Source: JAVBSX01 sp031549565
Lineage (GTDB): Bacteria > Planctomycetota > Planctomycetia > Pirellulales > Thermoguttaceae
NCBI GenBank assembly: GCA_031549565.1
Contig: JAVBPO010000041.1
Coordinates: 123,264 to 187,263, forward strand
Reading direction: 5' to 3'
DNA length: 64,000 nucleotides
Position 1 is the stretch's first letter. Each line of letters begins with the position of its first letter. Both the position numbers and the translations under genes were made by a program. This document shows, in pieces, positions 60,962-64,000 of the stretch. The notes under the pieces were generated by a model. It saw nothing but the letters and a program-made list of their open reading frames with translations. It was not told the DNA's origin and made no database searches.

Positions 60962-61606
60962 ATGGGCCGGCGGGCGTTATCTCGGGTTCGGATCAACGAA
61001 CAAACCGACTTTTCAAGGTATTTCAAGCTGTTGGAAGATGTTCCGAAGCCGCTGGATGTTGCGCAAATGTTCGGAAGGACGGCGCCGCTGGAGCTGGAAA
61101 TCGGGAGCGGGAAAGGATTGTTCATTCGAACCGCGGCCCGAAAGCAGCCGGAACACGATTTTCTCGGTGTCGAAATCGGCAAGAAGTACGCGATCTTTTC
61201 CGCCGCCGGAATCGTTCGGGCAAACTTGACCAACGCGTCAATGTTCTGCGGCGACGCGGCTAAATTTCTTGAAGAGTGGATCGAACCGAACTCGCTTCAC
61301 GCGGTCCACGTTTACTTCCCGGACCCGTGGTGGAAACGCGCTCACAAAAAACGCCGTATTCTTCGGGCCGAAGTCGTAAAACTGATCGAACGTAATCTCA
61401 AGCCGGGCGGAACTCTTTATTTCCGGACCGACGTCCAGGAGTATTTCGAGACGACGCTCGCCCTGCTTGCCGAAGCGACAAAGCTGAACGGACCGCACGA
61501 CATCCCGGAAATCGAGCCGGAGCACGACATGGATTATCACACCCATTTCGAGCGCCGAACCCGACTTCACGGCGAAACGGTCTATCGGGCGCAGTTTGTG
61601 AAATAG
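60962..61606 (+). CDS. trmB: tRNA (guanine-N7)-methyltransferase TrmB
   Basis: This 214-residue enzyme has the SAM-binding motif LELEIGSGKGLF at 43-54, FLGVEIGKKYA, and VHVYFPDPWWKRAHKKRR at about 115-132, the TrmB signature. It methylates G46 in the variable loop of tRNA. Motifs and length are normal. The gene is preceded by a heptad array and followed within eight bases by a tRNA-Thr 3' fragment and a terminator. Confidence 0.95.
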   Translation: MGRRALSRVRINEQTDFSRYFKLLEDVPKPLDVAQMFGRTAPLELEIGSGKGLFIRTAARKQPEHDFLGVEIGKKYAIFSAAGIVRANLTNASMFCGDAAKFLEEWIEPNSLHAVHVYFPDPWWKRAHKKRRILRAEVVKLIERNLKPGGTLYFRTDVQEYFETTLALLAEATKLNGPHDIPEIEPEHDMDYHTHFERRTRLHGETVYRAQFVK

Positions 61607-61613
61607 CGTTGTG

Positions 61614-61655
61614 TTCGTAATGCTGAGGTTGTCGGTTCAACTCCGACCGGGGGCT
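61614..61655 (+). tRNA. 3' fragment of a tRNA-Thr(CGT) gene, probable integration site
   Basis: The segment reads as tRNA positions 32-73. It comprises the anticodon loop TTCGTAA, 3' anticodon arm TGCTG, variable loop AGGTT, a perfect T arm (GTCGG/CCGAC around TTCAACT) and the acceptor strand CGGGGGC with discriminator T. The 5' half is missing: the bases before the loop (TTGTG) do not pair with TGCTG. A break at the anticodon loop is typical of attachment sites used by tyrosine recombinases. It is not a functional tRNA gene. Confidence 0.7.
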
Positions 61656-61664
61656 TCTCATAAG

Positions 61665-61696
61665 GCGTTGTAAATCAAGCATTTACAACGCTTTTT
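61665..61696 (+). terminator. Strong rho-independent terminator
   Basis: A perfect 11-bp stem GCGTTGTAAAT/ATTTACAACGC with a 5-base loop is followed by TTTTT. It ends trmB (or the former tRNA) transcription. Confidence 0.9.
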
Positions 61697-61893
61697 CTTT
61701 GCGCCGAATCGGAGCAGGTCGCCCTTGGACATATCCCTGGACAAGTTTTCACGGCAAAATCACCCGGCTCTACAACTTCTGAACAACTTTTTTTCTACCA
61801 AAGTCTTGACTTCTTGAATCATCTGAAATATCATGATAATTAGAATTACTAATGTAATTAATACAAACAATTTATTTGGAAAGAAAAAATTAT

Positions 61894-62495
61894 TATGTCT
61901 ACAAAAATGATGATGAATTGGGTTAAGTCGGTCAAGCGTTGGAGAATTCAGTATCGCGGCAGAACTTATTGGTGGAAGGTTTTGTGAGGAAGAACACGAA
62001 GAGGAAGCTGGAAATATTATTGCTATCAAAAGAATGATGTTAGAATTACGAGCTATAATCGTATCTGGTGATCTGTTCAAAGCAAGGAAAATGTATCTTC
62101 TTCTCAAAAAATACATTGAGCTGACTTTCAGCGACGATAATGACAGTTCATTGGTCAGCAAGGTCAAGTTTTTGCTGACGCTCTACCAATTAAAGCGAGA
62201 TATGGACGATCATATTGAAGATATATGCATTCGGAGAATTGTTGGGTACATCGAAACGACAAGCACCTTTAAACACAAGCATGACCTTTATATAAGCCTC
62301 TATTATGTGATCAAAACTCTGGATGAGAACATCCTGGGGTACTGCACAACAGTCGAATGCATAAAAAATTCAATAATCGACAATTACATACTAGATAATA
62401 TGCGCACAATTGACGAAGGTGAAGAAGCTGGAGAAATGATTATTATATGTAAAGAACCAGAAGAAGATGATGAAAAGAATCCTGAGTTGAATTGA
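61894..62495 (+). pseudogene. Hypothetical island gene, possibly frameshifted near its start
   Basis: The main frame is open from 61917 to 62495 (first in-frame ATG at 62031/62034; 153 residues from 62034). It reads like a helical cytoplasmic protein (KARKMYLLLKKYIEL; DDHIEDICIRRIVGYIETTS). The region between 61917 and 62034 also looks coding in the same frame (EFSIAAELIGGRF, then EEEHEEEAGNIIAIKR). It lacks a start codon, while ATG 61894 with GGAAAG upstream is in another frame and stops after 30 codons. A one-base change near 61912-61920 would join them. It may be a frameshifted gene, or a gene starting at 62034; no family is recognised. Confidence 0.5.
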
Positions 62496-62759
62496 TCTCT
62501 TCGTTAAGATCATTTATATATGGGAGTCTTGCCGAAACAATCCCTATTTGTTTCGGCTAATATTGATGGAATAATTGACTTTTTCAGAATGCTCATCTAT
62601 TCGTGATTCCACTATTAGAAGAGGTGGTTATATTCTGCCTTTTTTCGGGCTGAATTTTTATTGCTAAATAATTTACAAGCTACTTGATATCTTCGTATTT
62701 CAATATAATATGTAGTGTATTGTGTTCTTCGAAACAAAACCACTACATATTTTATTAAA

Positions 62760-63224
62760 ATGAAGAAAGCAGCAAAGAAATCGGCTAAAAAGGCAGTTGT
62801 AAAAAAGACTGTTGTTGAAAAATCGGCGCAGAATAAAGATGTTCTTGTCGCCTTTCGGCAGGAACAAGGGTATTTTTCTGTCCGTGAAACAGCCGACAAA
62901 CTAAAATACAGCTATATCAAATTCCTGAAATTGATCGGGGACAAGAAAATTCCGAAGCCAAATCATGGAATGTACGGCAGTACGCAATTATTTTTCGATC
63001 AGAAAGATATTGAAAAGATTGAAAAAATCTTGGTAGACCACCCAATCCGTGAGCGTAGAACCGTAAATTTCAAATTTATGGCAGATAAATTGGGCATGAA
63101 TCTTGCGTTTTTTAAACGGGCAGTCGCAACGAACAAAAAGCTGCTTCCTGCCAACGGGAAAACTTATGAAGAAGGCGAGGAAAAACGAATCGCGAAAGAA
63201 TTGTTCTTTGTTTCTAAAAAATAG
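62760..63224 (+). CDS. Lysine-rich protein with two helix-turn-helix-like segments
   Basis: This 154-residue protein begins with a histone H1-like tail (MKKAAKKSAKKAVVKK). Two similar segments follow: FSVRETADKLKYSYIKFLKL with KKIPKP, and NFKFMADKLGMNLAFFKRAV with NKKLLP. Both resemble the winged HTH of excisionase or MerR-like proteins. It is probably a DNA-binding protein of the island, either a nucleoid-type factor or a regulator. ATG 62760 starts the basic tail; the frame extends to 62715 without a better start. There is no Shine-Dalgarno. It lies in the AT-rich segment after a ~265-bp gene-free gap. Confidence 0.7.
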   Translation: MKKAAKKSAKKAVVKKTVVEKSAQNKDVLVAFRQEQGYFSVRETADKLKYSYIKFLKLIGDKKIPKPNHGMYGSTQLFFDQKDIEKIEKILVDHPIRERRTVNFKFMADKLGMNLAFFKRAVATNKKLLPANGKTYEEGEEKRIAKELFFVSKK

Positions 63225-63290
63225 AGAATTGATGCGGAAAGGGAGGGTAAAACCTTCCTTTTTTGTTGGAGCGACATGCGATACGATGTT

Positions 63291-63668
63291 TTACGATTCA
63301 ACAATCACAACTGGGAAGTTGCGTTGAATAAGGTATTCTCCTTTCGAGACCAAGACGACCCGTAAAAACCAATCATAACGATCCATGCCCGAATGTGTAA
63401 AGGAATGCCAAACAGATGGAACATAATCGTTACGCGAAAGGAAAACCGAGAATGTGTGTCGCATTGGATCATCCGGCGTGATATCCTTGTCGTCGTCCAT
63501 GACTTCCACAAGGTAGTTGACGCATTCTTCTTGAAAATCCTGTGTGCGAGCGGAATGTTTTCCACCCGAAACATTGTAGCTCTCCGTTTTGATCATGACG
63601 AGATAAATCTGAAGGAGGCATTGCCCAAACAATTCTCCAATCTCCGACAAACTCATAAATTCTTTCAC
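63291..63668 (-). CDS. Hypothetical island protein
   Basis: This 125-residue soluble protein has natural composition (MSLSEIGELFGQCLLQIYLVM; VNYLVEVMDDDKDITPDDPM; RYDWFLRVVLVSKGEYLIQR). I recognise no family. It is the only minus-strand gene of the AT-rich segment and converges with the Lys-rich protein gene. The plus-strand frames over it look like shadows. Confidence 0.55.
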   Translation of the reverse strand: MKEFMSLSEIGELFGQCLLQIYLVMIKTESYNVSGGKHSARTQDFQEECVNYLVEVMDDDKDITPDDPMRHTFSVFLSRNDYVPSVWHSFTHSGMDRYDWFLRVVLVSKGEYLIQRNFPVVIVES

Positions 63669-63774
63669 TAGCTTCCAACACTAGCTTCCAATCATAAGTC
63701 GATTAACAACAAAAGGTTACGACAAGGCACCACATCATTTATGTATATTTAACCAGAAAGCAACGCAAAAACAA

Positions 63775-63990
63775 GTGTTTTATCGATATCCGTCACACTA
63801 TAAATCTGTAATATTTCGTAATAATTCTGTGAACGTGAAATACCTACTTTCGGAATCGAAATCAGGGTATAAACACACATACGTGGGCGAAAACCATTTT
63901 TCCTTTGTGCATTTAGTCTGTCACCAAAGTGAAAAACCGAGAAAACTGGGTTTCAAATTGAAGTCGATACAGTTCAGTTATCGTTGCTAA
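63775..63990 (+). CDS. Possible short hypothetical gene near the window end
   Basis: This frame of 71 codons starts with GTG and encodes a basic peptide with several aromatic residues (YRYPSHYKSVIFRNNSVNVK; HTYVGENHFSFVHLVCHQ). No ribosome binding site or family is evident; it could be non-coding. Confidence 0.25.
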   Translation: MFYRYPSHYKSVIFRNNSVNVKYLLSESKSGYKHTYVGENHFSFVHLVCHQSEKPRKLGFKLKSIQFSYRC

Positions 63991-64000
63991 GTCTTATTTA

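Larger units (their letters stand above)
61697..64000. other. AT-rich segment, start of a probable genomic island
   Basis: From about 61750 the sequence is clearly richer in A and T than the preceding 60 kb. Codon use changes (many AAA, ATT, TTA), and the genes match no family that I know. None of the heptad or palindrome families occurs here. It begins at the tRNA fragment and continues past the window end. Confidence 0.7.

Noticed and set aside
61614..61655. Complete tRNA gene
   Set aside because: Only positions 32-73 are present; the acceptor 5' strand, D arm and 5' anticodon arm are missing and cannot be found just upstream inside trmB.
62567..62759. Gene in the AT-rich gap before the Lys-rich protein
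   Set aside because: No frame has a plausible start and natural composition; only AT-rich sequence is seen.

Overview
The window looks like a chromosome segment of a planctomycete, probably from the Pirellulales lineage or a relative. Four things suggest this: a planctomycete-style DnaA with a long Ser/Thr-rich N-terminus, a DUF1559-like envelope protein, the MoxR/DUF58/BatA/VWA/DUF4159 cluster, and many large secreted proteins of the envelope. Most genes lack a clear Shine-Dalgarno sequence; a few (4550, 13118, 31351, 36677, 42588) have one. This is inference from protein families, since there is no rRNA gene in the window.

Layout. 1-5.7 kb: the 3' end of an acetolactate synthase gene, a TerC-type metal transporter, a GNAT acetyltransferase, an FmdE-like protein, and a module of ECF sigma factor, membrane anti-sigma candidate and PDZ protein. 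5.7-16.2 kb: fliG, a QueD/PTPS-like gene, a phenylacetate-CoA ligase family gene, dnaA, a small ACT-like protein and two TPR/envelope proteins. 16.4-21 kb: a cytochrome b/c fusion, murQ and a Tat-exported TIM-barrel protein. 21.2-41.4 kb: one long co-oriented cluster, MoxR ATPase - DUF58 - (inserted four-helix-bundle gene) - BatA-like - VWA - coiled-coil membrane protein - DUF4159 - tetraheme lipoprotein - HEAT-repeat protein - SIMPL - HlyD-like adaptor - lipoprotein - secreted coiled-coil protein. It plausibly builds one envelope machine in which a MoxR ATPase works with several VWA proteins. 41.7-61.6 kb: a DUF11 surface protein, argG, a YtrA-type GntR regulator with a membrane protein, a secreted TIM-barrel-like protein, dnaJ, a DUF1559-like protein, an Rpn-type nuclease, mutL, apgM and trmB. 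From 61.6 kb the sequence turns visibly AT-rich and holds unfamiliar genes. The shift begins at a 3' fragment of a tRNA-Thr gene and a strong terminator, which marks an integration boundary.

The strongest structural signal is the repeat landscape. Many intergenic gaps are built from degenerate tandem arrays whose unit is always 7 bp (such as AAATAAG, CATTTCC, GACTCCT, GAAGCCT, AATTCAT, TAGGTGA). These are mixed with several families of palindromic dispersed repeats and a 182-bp MITE-like element with 19-bp terminal inverted repeats. Arrays and palindromes run into genes: they supply the C-terminal residues or the stop codons of at least seven proteins and sit inside the linker of MutL. Because 7 is not a multiple of 3, changes in array length would switch frames. 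The case most worth testing is a five-unit heptad array inside mutL, a possible phase-variable mutator switch.
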